64,000 nucleotides of DNA from Opitutaceae bacterium (GTDB lineage Bacteria > Verrucomicrobiota > Verrucomicrobiia > Opitutales > Opitutaceae): contig JABTUS010000001.1 in NCBI GenBank assembly GCA_015075305.1, positions 124,001 to 188,000 on the forward strand. Reading direction: 5' to 3'. Below, piece by piece: positions 1 through 9,931 of the stretch. Below the pieces are notes generated by a model. That model was given only the letters and a program-made list of their open reading frames with translations, searched no databases and had not been told where the DNA came from. The stretch's first letter is position 1; each line of letters starts with the position of its first letter. The position numbers and the translations under genes were made by a program.

Positions 1-619
1 CCGAATCCGAGGCAGCGTGATACAGCTCAAATCCATCCTCCCCCGTGTAACCGGTGCGGCTGATGATGCATTGCACACCCGCCACCGTGCCCTCGACAAA
101 ATGGTAGGTTTTCACGCAATCCAGCCGGGCACCCGTCAGGCCCTGGACAATGAGCGATGCCAGAGGTCCTTGGATTGCAATCAAACCGTAGTCACAAGAG
201 CGATCATTCACTGTCACTGCAAAACGCCCGGCTTCAGCCTCCAGCCAGGCGAGATCGCGCGCGATATTGCCTGCATTTATGCAGAGAAAGTAGTCCTCGG
301 GAGCCCGCTGATAGACGAGGAGGTCATCAACCACTCCCCCGGTCGGATGACACATCGGCGAGTAGAGGACCCGCCCCGGGAAAAGTGATCCGACGTCGTT
401 CGTGATGACGTGGTTCAGGAAATCGGCTGCCCCTGGTCCCTTGACGTCGACCTCGCCCATGTGGGAAACGTCAAAGAGCCCGGCGGCCTTTCGGACAGCC
501 TTGTGTTCCTCAAGAATGCTCCTGTACTGCACGGGCATTTCCCAACCGGCGAAATCCACCATGCGACCGCCATGGGCAACGTGAAATTCATGCAGGCTTG
601 TCCGTTTCAAACTACTCAT
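1..619 (-). CDS. gcvT: Aminomethyltransferase, glycine cleavage system T protein (N-terminal part, cut by window edge)
   Basis: Reading the minus strand from the ATG at 617-619 gives about 206 residues of a T-protein beginning MSSLKRTSLHEFHVAHGGRM, followed by the conserved stretches FAGWEMPVQY, GLFDVSHMGE and, near the window edge, SRTGYTGEDGFELY. T-protein transfers the methylene group of the lipoyl-bound aminomethyl intermediate to tetrahydrofolate and releases ammonia in glycine breakdown. The C-terminal half lies outside the window. An in-frame ATG three codons upstream (626-628) is an alternative start. The usual partners gcvH and gcvP are not in view; they could lie beyond the left edge. 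Identity is secure from the motifs. Confidence 0.93.
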   Translation of the reverse strand, partial: MSSLKRTSLHEFHVAHGGRMVDFAGWEMPVQYRSILEEHKAVRKAAGLFDVSHMGEVDVKGPGAADFLNHVITNDVGSLFPGRVLYSPMCHPTGGVVDDLLVYQRAPEDYFLCINAGNIARDLAWLEAEAGRFAVTVNDRSCDYGLIAIQGPLASLIVQGLTGARLDCVKTYHFVEGTVAGVQCIISRTGYTGEDGFELYHAASDS

Positions 620-962
620 TGCGCGCATCACGCCTGACGCACGTCCCATGCGCAAGCGCGCAGTGAGCAAAGGTACAACTGACAGAAATCGACCTACCCG
701 CCTGCTTGGTCGGGTCCATAGCCATTTTTTCTGCTTGGGTAAATTACTGGCATCCATGGGCTCCGCTTTTCCAACATTCCGAGAGATGCCGATTGCATTC
801 CTACAGCTGACTGCTCTGCAGTCGCCATAACGGGAGTCATCGAAAACGCAAAAGGCACCGACCAGCCCCAGTTTCTGCCAGGCTACGGCCGCGGCCTCTA
901 CGCGGGCCTTTCATATGCCTATTGAAGCCGGCCCTTGACGACTGTGCAATAATGCCACCGAC
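620..962. other. Intergenic region upstream of gcvT, no gene recognised
   Basis: No open frame with protein-like composition is present on either strand. I looked for a glycine riboswitch ahead of gcvT and did not see its conserved core. A short GACCCG/CGGGT pairing near 695-720 could form a hairpin but carries no terminator T-run. The region probably holds the divergent promoters of gcvT and the small gene at 963. Confidence 0.4.
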
Positions 963-1322
963 ATGACGGCTGTGAGAAATCCGGCATTGAGCACACTTGG
1001 TCGAATCCTCTCGACCAGCTGTGCGCTGCTGGTTGTTGCGCTGGCCCTCATGTCGGCGAGCCCGGCGCTTCACGACTGGGCGCACAACATCTCCGGCGAC
1101 CATGCCACGCACGATCACGCAGCCGGGCAAGACAGTTCCGATCACGGCTGCGTGGTGGTTTGGTTTGGAGCCGGGCTCACCGTGGCGAATCCCACGGTCG
1201 CGCCGGATCGGCCTCCGACGTGCAACCTCGCGGAGCCAGTCCACCGAAGCGCACTTGCGCACCCTCGCCGAGTGTCCGGATTCCTGCCACAGGGCCGCGC
1301 GCCGCCCAAGAGTCTGAGTTGA
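963..1322 (+). CDS. Small His-rich exported or membrane-anchored protein
   Basis: A 119-residue protein with one hydrophobic segment at about residues 15-35 (a signal or anchor) followed by a short region rich in His and Asp, DHATHDHAAGQDSSDHGC. The His-rich stretch could bind a metal such as zinc or copper. The gene lies about 95 bp upstream of, and on the same strand as, a TonB-dependent receptor that itself carries a His-rich loop. The pair therefore looks like a metal-uptake unit, with this protein perhaps acting in the periplasm. No family was recognised, and the C-terminal third has low-complexity composition. The arrangement and His content are seen; the metal role is inferred. Confidence 0.6.
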   Translation: MTAVRNPALSTLGRILSTSCALLVVALALMSASPALHDWAHNISGDHATHDHAAGQDSSDHGCVVVWFGAGLTVANPTVAPDRPPTCNLAEPVHRSALAHPRRVSGFLPQGRAPPKSLS

Positions 1323-1416
1323 ATGGTGGTCCGAGACGCCGCAATGGCGTCCCGGTTTGGACATCAATGCCTGCAATGCGCGCACTGAAAGCGCGCGTGC
1401 ATCAACCGGATTCAGC

Positions 1417-3588
1417 ATGAATGTTGTACGATTTTCGTTTTCCGCCTGCATCGCAACCACGACCCTTTCCGCGCAAACCGCACACTCCCGGCAACACTCC
1501 GACGAGGAGCCCCTGCACCTCGACCGATTTGTCATCTCGACCTCGCCCTACGCACGATCCCAGGACGAAATCGCCCAGTCTGTTTCAGTCCTCGATGGCA
1601 ACAGACTGGCGCAGCGCCAGGCCACATCGCTGGGCGAACTGCTGGCGGGTGAAACCGGCGTGGCATCCTCCTATTTCGGCCCGGGAGCGAGCCGGCCGAT
1701 CGTGCGGGGCATTGGAGGCGATCGCCTGAAGGTTCTGGAAAACGGCGTCGGCACGATTGACGCATCCATCACAAGTCCGGACCACGCGGTCTCCCTCGAT
1801 CCGCTCCTGATTGAGAAGGTCGAGGTCGTTCGCGGCCCCGCCGCACTGCTCTATGGGGGCAATGCGATAGCCGGTGTCGTGAACACCATCACGCACCGCA
1901 TCCATGAAACCAGACCGGACAAACCCCTCGAAGGTCGCCTCGAGGTCCGCTCGCAATCCGTCAACGATGAGAAGAGCGCCGGACTGCTGCTTGAAGGCGC
2001 CGCCGGCGCATTCGCCTGGCACATCGATGGATTCCGCAGGTCAACCGCTGATCTGAAGATTCCGGGGTTCGCCGAGAGCGCACGCCTCCGCGCGATCGAA
2101 CAGGACGAAGGCGAAAACGGCAGCGACCCGGAGCGCGAGGCCCACGGCCGTATTCCCAACACCGCCATCCATTCGGATGGAGGCGCGACCGGTTTGTCCT
2201 GGATCGGGCGCGACGCTTTTGTCGGCTTTGCCTGGAGCGGCTACAACACCCTCTATGGCATCCCATCGGGCGCGCACGATCATGAGCAGGAGCAAGGCGA
2301 CGGGCATCAGGCAACCGACGGCCATGGGATGTCTGCCGGCGGCGCCGATGCTGAAGAAGGAGTGAAGATCGACCTCGTTCAAAGGCGCTTCGACGCACAA
2401 GGTGCGCTCACCCGCTCGATTGGAGTTCTCCGCGGCGTCCGTTTCAAGGCGGGCTCTTCAAACTATCGCCATCAGGAAATCGAAGACGGCACAATCGGAA
2501 CGGTATTTCGCAACCGAGGCTACGATGCCCGCGTTGAGATTCTTCACCAGCCCATCTCCGGATTCTCGGGTGAGATGGGCTGGCAGGGCTCCCACAGCGA
2601 CTTTTCCGCATTGGGTGACGAGGCATTTGTTCCTCCATCACGCACCGACGCCCAGGCCATGTTCCTGCTTGAGGAAGTGTCGACTGGAAATGCCACGCTT
2701 CAATTCGGTGCGCGACTGGAGACCCAGGGGATTGCCCTGCGTGACGGCTCAGGTTTCACCCATCGGGAAACGCTGCCCAGCCTTTCGGGTAACTCAGTCT
2801 GGAGACTGCCGGGAAACTGGATCCTCAGCGTTTCGCTTGCCCGCAGCACGCGTTCTCCGAACGCGCAGGAGCGGTACGCCAATGGGCCGCACCCTGGAAC
2901 CAACGCCTATGAAATCGGCAGCCCGGATCTCGACGTCGAAACCTCGTACTCCATCGACACTGCGCTCCGCCACCGGATCGGCAGGATTACCGGAGCAATC
3001 ACGCTCTTCGCCAATCGATTTGACGGCTTTGCCTACGCAAAGCCCACGGGACAATTCGCAGTTTCCCAGGACGACAAGATGGTGCTCCTGGTGGAGGCAT
3101 CCAATCCGGCCTCAGACCAAGGTCTGGCCGTTTATCGATATGCCCAGACGGATGCCACATTCATGGGAGTCGAAGGCGAGATGTTCCTCCACCTGCACGA
3201 AAGGGGAGTCAACACGCTGGATGTTCGCCTCTCAACGGACTATGTTCGCGCCCGGGATGATGACTCCGGAGACCCTCTGCCTCGGATCACTCCCCGGCGG
3301 ACCAAGGTCGGATTGGACTGGGCGCATGGTCCAGCCAGCCTCTCGGCCGAAGCGCAGTTCGTATCCGCCCAGCACCGCGTGGCCAGCCATGAACTTCCGA
3401 CCGACGGCTACACACTCCTGAACGCCGATGCCAGCTACCGCTTCGCCACCGGTCAGGTGGACTACACAATGTTCATTCGTGGATCAAACCTCGGAAACGA
3501 AGAGGCCCGCGCCCACACATCCTTCCTCAAGGAAATTGCTCCGCTTCCCGGCCGCAGTGTGAATCTCGGAGTCAGGATGAGTTTTTGA
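1417..3588 (+). CDS. TonB-dependent outer-membrane receptor, zinc (ZnuD-like) type
   Basis: The start at ATG 1417 gives 723 residues with a signal peptide of about 20-24 residues. The plug domain follows: DRFVISTSPYARSQDEIAQS, PIVRGIGGDRLKVLENG, then VRGPAALLYGGNAIAGVVN. The rest is a beta-barrel ending in an aromatic residue (GVRMSF), as outer-membrane barrels do. A His/Glu/Asp-rich insert at about residues 285-315 (HDHEQEQGDGHQATDGHG) resembles the metal-sensing loop described for zinc receptors of the ZnuD type. Such receptors bring metal across the outer membrane using TonB energy. The frame remains open upstream to 1357, but the hydrophobic leader begins at 1417. No Zur-type operator was recognised upstream. 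Confidence 0.85.
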   Translation: MNVVRFSFSACIATTTLSAQTAHSRQHSDEEPLHLDRFVISTSPYARSQDEIAQSVSVLDGNRLAQRQATSLGELLAGETGVASSYFGPGASRPIVRGIGGDRLKVLENGVGTIDASITSPDHAVSLDPLLIEKVEVVRGPAALLYGGNAIAGVVNTITHRIHETRPDKPLEGRLEVRSQSVNDEKSAGLLLEGAAGAFAWHIDGFRRSTADLKIPGFAESARLRAIEQDEGENGSDPEREAHGRIPNTAIHSDGGATGLSWIGRDAFVGFAWSGYNTLYGIPSGAHDHEQEQGDGHQATDGHGMSAGGADAEEGVKIDLVQRRFDAQGALTRSIGVLRGVRFKAGSSNYRHQEIEDGTIGTVFRNRGYDARVEILHQPISGFSGEMGWQGSHSDFSALGDEAFVPPSRTDAQAMFLLEEVSTGNATLQFGARLETQGIALRDGSGFTHRETLPSLSGNSVWRLPGNWILSVSLARSTRSPNAQERYANGPHPGTNAYEIGSPDLDVETSYSIDTALRHRIGRITGAITLFANRFDGFAYAKPTGQFAVSQDDKMVLLVEASNPASDQGLAVYRYAQTDATFMGVEGEMFLHLHERGVNTLDVRLSTDYVRARDDDSGDPLPRITPRRTKVGLDWAHGPASLSAEAQFVSAQHRVASHELPTDGYTLLNADASYRFATGQVDYTMFIRGSNLGNEEARAHTSFLKEIAPLPGRSVNLGVRMSF

Positions 3589-3851
3589 CGACACTTTCGC
3601 CCGGACGGCACCCTTCGGTCCACCAAAGCACCTGGCATCGTCCATCGTGATCCCACACTCACGTGATCTCGATCGAACGGGTTCTCATCGAGTCGTCCGA
3701 AGGCGTTTCCGTTTTCCATTCGCGCTTGCTCAACGATGTAAACAAAGCCGCTGTGCAAGTTGCTTTGCGGACCGCGACACAATTGCTAGAAAGGGCGGCC
3801 AATCGAAAGGCAACAGGCCCCTTCACGGCATCGCGCGTTTAATTTTACCCA

Positions 3852-6449
3852 ATGGTTTTCCGAAGGCACATCATCCATTTCTGCGGCATCACTCTCCTGT
3901 CGACCTGCCTCTCATGCGTGGCCGCAGGCAGATTCGCGAATCCGCCTCCTTCGATCGACGGACCCAGGCAATGGACGGCTTGTTGGATTGGCTCCGGCGA
4001 AGCGCCCCGCGGAAAAAATCTGATGTTTATTGCGCGCCGGTCCTTCGAACTTCCTGCGGTGCCGGCGAAGGCCGTGCTGTTCATCACCGCGGACACCCGG
4101 TACCAGCTTTTCACCAACGGGCAATTCGTCGCCCGCGGGCCGGCCCGCTCCGCCGCGCACCACCAGTCCTATGACGCTCTCGATCTCACCCCGTTCTTGA
4201 AGGCAGGCCGAAACGTGATGGCCGTGCGCTTCCACCATGCGGGGCTCGCCGTTTCCTACCATTCGGCGCCTCGGCCCGGCCTGCTGGCGCAACTCGAAAC
4301 GTCCGAGGGACTCGTGCTTGGCACGGACACACGCTGGAAACTTGAGCTGGATCCCGCGTGGGATCGTGAGAGCCCGCGCGTCAACCGCTGGCACGACGCC
4401 TTCAACGATCGCGTGGACCTGCGCCGGCAGCCCGCCGATTGGATCGGAATCGATTTCAATGACAGCCGATGGCCCGCAGCGGTTTCCCTTCTTCCAGACG
4501 GCTTCATCACCGCTGACGGCAGTCACCAAGTGCTGCCTGGGATGCAATGGTGGCCCGCCTCTCAACCCGATTCCGTGCCGCGCGCGATCACCCCGCCATG
4601 GGTGAAACTCGTGCCGCGCGACATTCCTCTTCTCGAGCAGGCAACGGTTCCGGCCGTCCGGCTCATCGCCAGCGGACTGCTTGCCACCAGCACCGAGGAC
4701 AAGATTGGGCCATTGTCCCTGGACAAGCTGGAGCCGACACGCGTCGCGCCCAGCGCAACGGACCCGGAGACCATCGTCTATCCTCTCAAGCTTGCGCCCA
4801 CACCCCAGCGGGCATCCTGTCTCGTTTTTGATCTCGGGCGCGTGCACAACGCCTACCCCAGCCTGGAGCTTGAAGGACCTGCAGGCACTGTCGTCGATGT
4901 TCTCACGACACCCTACATGCTCAAGCGCGTCCTCGACCCGACGATCCTCAATTCGCTCGCGGCGGACCGGGTGATTCTCTCCGGGCGACGCGATCGCTGG
5001 GAGTCCTGGGACTTCAAACCTTCCCGCTACCTTGCCATCATCGTCCACAATACGGATTCGCCCGTCACGCTTTTCAAAGCCGGGGTGAATGCCCTGACCT
5101 ATCCCTGGCCCCATCGCGGAAGCCTTTCCTCGCCGCAGGATGCCTGGGTCGAAAGGCTCTGGGACGCGGGTGCGCGCACGATCGAGACGATCACAACCGA
5201 CGCCTACACGGACAACTACCGCGAGCGCCGGCAGTATCCACAAACCTCCTACTACGCGGCGCGCGGCAACTACGCCGCCTTTGGCGACACCTGGCTGCAG
5301 CGCCGCTACCTGCTTCAAAACGCCCAGGAGCAGGAGCCTGACGGCACGCTCGGCGCCTATGCCCCGATGACCGACGGCCAGTACATGCCGTACCTGGACG
5401 TCCAATTCTTCTGGCTCATGAGCTGGCGGGACTACCTGCTTTTCAGCGGCGACACAGCCACCACGCGCCAGCTCCTCCCTGCAGCCCGCAGGGTGATGGC
5501 ACGGCTGGCGGAACTCGCGGACGTCGATGGGTTGCTCGTGGATCCTCCGTATCCCTATTGGATCGATCATGCGAACATCGATCGCCGCGGCGCAAACTTC
5601 TGCGTGAATGCGCTCAACGTGCTGACGCTTGATTCGGTTGCGCAGACACTCGACTGGCTCGGCGAACCGGGTGCCGCGGTTTTGCGGGAAAGAGCAGCGG
5701 CACTCCGCCAAACGCTGCACGACAGGTTTTGGAATGCACAATCCCGGCTCTTCGCCGATGCGCTCGTCGATGGCCGTCTCTCGTCTCGCCTTTCCGAACA
5801 CGCCAACGCGCTCGCTGTCGCCGCGCACATTGCCGACGCCAATCAGACAGCGGCCATACTTCCGCGCCTGCTCGGCCCGGATCCCGCGGTCGTGCCCGCC
5901 ACGCCGCTCTTCCTCTATTGGACTATGGCGGCATTCTGCGAAAAGAGCCGTGTGGATGACGCTCTCGCGATCCTGAAAGCCCGCTTTGCGCATCAGCTCA
6001 CGGCACCCGGGAACAACGGCACGTTCTGGGAGGAATGGCATCTGGATCGGACTTGGCGCCGTGGCATTGAGGAGCGCGCGTCCCGTGCGGATGCCCAGGG
6101 CGAGTGCGGCATCTTTCCGCAGGCTCTCACGCGGTGGCTGGCCGGCCTCGATCCCGTTGCCCCTGGTCAGGCCGAGTTCTCCCTGCGCCGCCCGCCCGGA
6201 GCACTCAAGGACATTTCGGCGGTCTGGCCGACGCCACGCGGCGATCTCCACGTCGATTGGTCGTCAGAGGCGCTGACGGTCAACGTTCCCGCGGGCACAG
6301 CGGTGCTTCTGGATACGGTCAGCCTCAATGCCAGCTCCGGCTCGCTAACGGTGGACGGCACAAGGACAAATGCCGAGGCGGGCGTACTCCAATTGTCCCC
6401 GGGCCTTCACCACCTGCAATATACGTCCGTCACGGGCACCAGTCCGTAA
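3852..6449 (+). CDS. Secreted glycoside hydrolase, alpha-L-rhamnosidase-like (GH78)
   Basis: The 865-residue protein has an N-terminal signal peptide of about 25 residues. Beta-sandwich domains follow (FITADTRYQLFTNGQFVARG matches the carbohydrate-binding N domain of GH78). The catalytic (alpha/alpha)6 barrel spans about residues 430-790, with TDNYRERRQYPQTSYY in the position where GH78 enzymes carry their Arg/Glu-rich loop, then EEWHLDRTWRRGIEER and AQGECGIFPQALTRWLAG near the end. A short C-terminal beta domain closes it. The family hydrolyses terminal alpha-L-rhamnose from polysaccharides or glycosides. The gene faces waaA tail to tail with a 45-bp gap. Substrate is not readable; family placement is good but related GH106-like enzymes cannot be fully excluded. 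Confidence 0.8.
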   Translation: MVFRRHIIHFCGITLLSTCLSCVAAGRFANPPPSIDGPRQWTACWIGSGEAPRGKNLMFIARRSFELPAVPAKAVLFITADTRYQLFTNGQFVARGPARSAAHHQSYDALDLTPFLKAGRNVMAVRFHHAGLAVSYHSAPRPGLLAQLETSEGLVLGTDTRWKLELDPAWDRESPRVNRWHDAFNDRVDLRRQPADWIGIDFNDSRWPAAVSLLPDGFITADGSHQVLPGMQWWPASQPDSVPRAITPPWVKLVPRDIPLLEQATVPAVRLIASGLLATSTEDKIGPLSLDKLEPTRVAPSATDPETIVYPLKLAPTPQRASCLVFDLGRVHNAYPSLELEGPAGTVVDVLTTPYMLKRVLDPTILNSLAADRVILSGRRDRWESWDFKPSRYLAIIVHNTDSPVTLFKAGVNALTYPWPHRGSLSSPQDAWVERLWDAGARTIETITTDAYTDNYRERRQYPQTSYYAARGNYAAFGDTWLQRRYLLQNAQEQEPDGTLGAYAPMTDGQYMPYLDVQFFWLMSWRDYLLFSGDTATTRQLLPAARRVMARLAELADVDGLLVDPPYPYWIDHANIDRRGANFCVNALNVLTLDSVAQTLDWLGEPGAAVLRERAAALRQTLHDRFWNAQSRLFADALVDGRLSSRLSEHANALAVAAHIADANQTAAILPRLLGPDPAVVPATPLFLYWTMAAFCEKSRVDDALAILKARFAHQLTAPGNNGTFWEEWHLDRTWRRGIEERASRADAQGECGIFPQALTRWLAGLDPVAPGQAEFSLRRPPGALKDISAVWPTPRGDLHVDWSSEALTVNVPAGTAVLLDTVSLNASSGSLTVDGTRTNAEAGVLQLSPGLHHLQYTSVTGTSP

Positions 6450-6494
6450 ACACCAGGCGCACCAGCGGATATACGGTCGGCGCCATCCTGCAAT

Positions 6495-7778
6495 TCAGCC
6501 GAGCTGCTTCATCAGCAAGTCCAGGGTTCGATCCAGCGCACCCAGGTTTGCCCGGTGCCAGCGCCTTGCCGCCTCCGCCATTTCCGCCCGCCGGCTGACA
6601 TCGCGGGCGAGTTTCTCAACGACCGTCAGCAGCTCCCGCCCATCCGCGACGACGCAAGCGGCCCCGGCTTCAACCAACTCGCGCGCAATGATCCGAAAAT
6701 TGCTCATGACCGGACCGAAAACCAGCGGCTTTCCCATCGCCGCAGCCTCTATCGGAGTCTGCCCCTCGCCATGCGGTGGAAGGCTCTTTCCCACAAACAC
6801 GAGATCGGCCACCGGGGTCAGGCGCCTGAGCTCCCCCGTTGTATCCGCCAAATGGATATCAACCTCGCCGCTGCAGGCTCCCATGGATCTCACGTGAAAT
6901 GTGAAACCCGAGCGCTCCAGCTCAGGAATGATTTCGCCCCTGCGCTCCGCGTGACGCGGAACAAGCAGCAGCCGGCTCGCCACCCCGTTGTTGCGAAGGT
7001 GCCTCAAAGTTTCAATGAGCGCCTGCTCCTCACCCGGCCAGGTCGATGATCCAAGGAGAACAAAATCGCCATCTAAAAACCCCAGCGAGGAGCGAAGGTG
7101 TTCGAGCTGGTTCGAATCGACCTCGGGCACCGCCATGTCCAGCTTGAGGTTTCCAGTCGTTGTCACCTGGTCCGCCCGGAAACCCACGTCGATGAATCGC
7201 TTCCGGTCCTGATCCGAACTCGCAAGGATCCGGGCGACATCGCCAAAGAGCGCCCGCAACAGACCTTTCAACCGTCGCATCCGGCGGAAACTGCGGTCAC
7301 TCAGTCGCGCATTGATCGAAACGATGGGCACATGCCTGCGCCGGGCCTGGGCAAAGTGCTCCGGCCACCATTCTCCCTCAGCCAGCACCGCAAGATCCGG
7401 ATTCAGATTCCTCCACGCGCGCGCAGAAAACCACCAGGCGTCGATGGGAAAATATCCGATCAGCGCCGCAAACCTGTGATACCTTTCCTCCGCCAGTCGA
7501 AATCCCGTGCTCGTCGTGGTCGTGAGAACCACCTCGACGGATTGCTCGCCAGCCAGCCGTTCCAGGAGCGGCCCGATGGCGAGCAATTCCCCGACACTCA
7601 CCGCCTGGATCCAAATGCGCCTGACGCCGGTCCGCCTAGGGGGACATCGTTCCAGTCTTCCGAATCGATCGCCAAAGTGCCGGCCATACCCGCCCCGCCT
7701 TCGCATGCGCCACAAGTAATATGGGGAGGCCAGCAGCAGCGCAGGCAGAAAGATAAGGCGGTAAAGCCAAAGCGTCAT
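6495..7778 (-). CDS. waaA: 3-deoxy-D-manno-octulosonic acid (Kdo) transferase
   Basis: This 427-residue protein transfers Kdo from CMP-Kdo onto lipid A precursors at the inner face of the inner membrane. It begins with a hydrophobic anchor (residues 1-22), then IQAVSVGELLAIGPL with the conserved Glu near residue 64 that serves as catalytic base in WaaA. The C-terminal half has the GT-B nucleotide-sugar binding part, LPPHGEGQTPIEAAAMGKP and GPVMSNFRIIARELVEAGAA. Length matches WaaA proteins. It is transcribed convergently with the rhamnosidase and divergently from the rhamnose-type cluster that follows. Its presence indicates a lipopolysaccharide-bearing outer membrane. Confidence 0.93.
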   Translation of the reverse strand: MTLWLYRLIFLPALLLASPYYLWRMRRRGGYGRHFGDRFGRLERCPPRRTGVRRIWIQAVSVGELLAIGPLLERLAGEQSVEVVLTTTTSTGFRLAEERYHRFAALIGYFPIDAWWFSARAWRNLNPDLAVLAEGEWWPEHFAQARRRHVPIVSINARLSDRSFRRMRRLKGLLRALFGDVARILASSDQDRKRFIDVGFRADQVTTTGNLKLDMAVPEVDSNQLEHLRSSLGFLDGDFVLLGSSTWPGEEQALIETLRHLRNNGVASRLLLVPRHAERRGEIIPELERSGFTFHVRSMGACSGEVDIHLADTTGELRRLTPVADLVFVGKSLPPHGEGQTPIEAAAMGKPLVFGPVMSNFRIIARELVEAGAACVVADGRELLTVVEKLARDVSRRAEMAEAARRWHRANLGALDRTLDLLMKQLG

Positions 7779-7950
7779 CGATTTTTCCCTGAAATGAGGA
7801 CGCTACCTTTGCGCCCGGCTATCAGCCACGCCAGCCTTATCCCGCCCATCCAAACGTCTGCGCGACCAAGACCTGGTTGCGCACATGGGTTTTTTCCCAC
7901 CGTATTTCGACTTGAGGCAGACCCGGATCAAATCAACCCTAGTCGCGTCT

Positions 7951-8823
7951 ATGATCTACCTGCTCGGCGGCTCGGGATATGTCGGCAATGCCTATCAGCA
8001 ACTGCTTTCGCGCAAGGGCATTCCCTTCCGAAACCTGCGTCGAAAGGACCTCGACTACGCAAACCCCTCCGCGCTGGCAGCCGCGCTGAAGACCGATCGC
8101 CCCGAGTTCGTGATCAATGCGGCAGGCTACACCGGAAAGCCGAATGTGGATGCGTGCGAATTGCACAAGGCCGACTGTCTTCAGGGCAATGCCGTCCTCC
8201 CGGGTGCGATCGCAGCCGCCTGCGCGGCTGCAGGGGTTCCGTGGGGTCACGTTTCCAGCGGATGCATTTACACGGGGTCCCGCGACGACGGCTCTCCTTT
8301 CACGGAAATCGATCCACCCAATTTCACGTTTCGGCAAAACAACTGCTCCTTCTACAGTGGAACCAAAGCCCTTGGTGAAGAAGTGCTCAACGGGCATCCC
8401 AATGTCTATGTATGGCGTCTGCGCATTCCGTTCGACCATATCGACAGCCCGCGCAACTACCTCACAAAACTGATCCGCTACAACCGGCTTCTCGAAGCAA
8501 CCAACTCAATTTCGCAACTCCACGAATTCGTCGCCGCCACGTTCGCCTGTTGGGAAAAGCACGTTCCTTTCGGCACCTACAATGTCACCAATCCCGGCGA
8601 GGTCACCACGCGCGAGGTTGTCGACCTCATCCGCGGCAGCGGTGTCTGCACGAAAGACTTTCAGTTCTTCAAGGACGAGTCCGAGTTCATGCGAACGGCG
8701 GCAAAGACTCCCCGAAGCAACTGCACCATGTCCTCAGCCAAACTCGCCTCTGTCGGCATTCGCCTGACGGACGTTCGCGAGGCGATCTCGCGCGACCTGC
8801 GCAACTGGAAAGCGGCCGCCTGA
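7951..8823 (+). CDS. NAD(P)-dependent dTDP-sugar reductase resembling plant NRS/ER epimerase-reductase
   Basis: The start at ATG 7951 gives 290 residues opening with the Rossmann motif [12 protein letters not shown]; upstream in-frame codons lack family character. The short-chain dehydrogenase YxxxK appears as YSGTK in [14 protein letters not shown]. Several stretches ([51 protein letters not shown]) recall the eukaryotic NRS/ER enzyme, which carries out both the 3,5-epimerase and the 4-reductase steps of rhamnose synthesis, more than classical RmlD. It sits 31 bp upstream of rfbB, followed by rfbA, and no rmlC is present. I infer the last step or steps of dTDP-rhamnose synthesis. Whether it is bifunctional is an open question. 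Confidence 0.8.
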   Translation: MIYLLGGSGYVGNAYQQLLSRKGIPFRNLRRKDLDYANPSALAAALKTDRPEFVINAAGYTGKPNVDACELHKADCLQGNAVLPGAIAAACAAAGVPWGHVSSGCIYTGSRDDGSPFTEIDPPNFTFRQNNCSFYSGTKALGEEVLNGHPNVYVWRLRIPFDHIDSPRNYLTKLIRYNRLLEATNSISQLHEFVAATFACWEKHVPFGTYNVTNPGEVTTREVVDLIRGSGVCTKDFQFFKDESEFMRTAAKTPRSNCTMSSAKLASVGIRLTDVREAISRDLRNWKAAA

Positions 8824-8854
8824 ATCGCTGCGATCCATCGACTTCCTTCATCTC

Positions 8855-9922
8855 ATGAACATCCTTGTCACCGGAGGCTGCGGATTCATCGGCAGCAATT
8901 TCATCCGCCAGCGACTGATCGAGAAGGACGCAGGCCTCGCGCGTCTGGTTAATCTCGACGCACTGACCTATGCCGGAAATCCCGCCAACCTCGCCGACCT
9001 CGCCGGCGATCCGCGCTACGTCTTTGTCAAGGGTGACATCGGGGACGAAGCCCTGACCGCCAGGCTTCTCAAGGAGCATGCCATTGACGCGGTGCTGAAC
9101 TTCGCGGCCGAAAGCCATGTCGACCGATCGATCGACTCACCGGAACCGTTCATCCAGACGAACGTGCTCGGAACGCTTCGCCTGTTGAACGCGACGCGCC
9201 GGTACTGGAGCGCACTGCCCGCTGCAAAGAAGCAGGCGTTTCGTTTTCTCCATGTATCCACCGACGAAGTCTACGGCACGCTCAAGGCCGGAGATGCTCC
9301 GTGGAATGAGCAATGTCCCTACGAACCCAACTCACCGTACGCGGCATCCAAGGCGGCCAGCGACCACCTGGTGAGGTCCTTTCAGCACACTTACCAACTG
9401 CCCACGCTCACGACAAACTGCTCGAACAATTACGGCCCCTATCATTTTCCCGAAAAGCTTATCCCCCTCATGATTCTCAACGCACTCGAGGGCAAGCAGC
9501 TCCCCGTGTACGGCGACGGACAGCAGATCCGCGACTGGCTGTATGTTGGGGACCACGCCTCCGCAATCTGGCTTGTTCTCAACAAGGGACGTGTCGGAGA
9601 AACCTACAATGTCGGCGGACTCAACGAGCGACCCAACCTGGAGATCGTGAAACGCATCTGCGCACTGCTCGACAAGCGGAGTCCGCTTCCGGATGGCAGG
9701 TCATATGCCGCGCAGATCGCCTTCGTTGCCGACCGACCGGGCCACGACAGGCGCTACGCCATCGACAGCACGAAAATCCGCACCGAACTGGGCTGGAAGC
9801 CCGCGGAGAATTTCGACACTGGCATCGAAAAAACCGTCGATTGGTACCTCGCGCATCGCGAATGGGCCGCGGACATCACACGCCGAAGCTACCAGCGCCA
9901 GCGTCTCGGCGTCGCTTCCTGA
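8855..9922 (+). CDS. rfbB: dTDP-glucose 4,6-dehydratase
   Basis: A 355-residue extended SDR enzyme that converts dTDP-glucose into dTDP-4-dehydro-6-deoxyglucose with bound NAD. The N terminus [16 protein letters not shown] holds the GxxGxxG dinucleotide motif. [13 protein letters not shown] contains the catalytic Thr-Asp-Glu, and [14 protein letters not shown] contains the YxxxK pair. [18 protein letters not shown] is typical of RmlB. It follows the reductase gene by 31 bp and precedes rfbA by 9 bp, so the three genes are almost surely one transcript for a 6-deoxyhexose donor used in O-antigen or other surface glycans. Confidence 0.96.
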   Translation: MNILVTGGCGFIGSNFIRQRLIEKDAGLARLVNLDALTYAGNPANLADLAGDPRYVFVKGDIGDEALTARLLKEHAIDAVLNFAAESHVDRSIDSPEPFIQTNVLGTLRLLNATRRYWSALPAAKKQAFRFLHVSTDEVYGTLKAGDAPWNEQCPYEPNSPYAASKAASDHLVRSFQHTYQLPTLTTNCSNNYGPYHFPEKLIPLMILNALEGKQLPVYGDGQQIRDWLYVGDHASAIWLVLNKGRVGETYNVGGLNERPNLEIVKRICALLDKRSPLPDGRSYAAQIAFVADRPGHDRRYAIDSTKIRTELGWKPAENFDTGIEKTVDWYLAHREWAADITRRSYQRQRLGVAS

Positions 9923-9931
9923 AATTTTCCC

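Noticed and set aside
620-840. Glycine riboswitch ahead of gcvT
   Set aside because: The conserved core sequences and the tandem aptamer layout were not found on the minus strand.
3912-6251. Long minus-strand open frame of 779 codons
   Set aside because: It is antisense to the rhamnosidase gene; the translation is Arg/Gly-rich without domains, as expected from high-GC shadow frames.
7098-8378. Plus-strand open frame of 426 codons across waaA and the reductase gene
   Set aside because: It overlaps two well-supported genes in other frames and shows no family motif.
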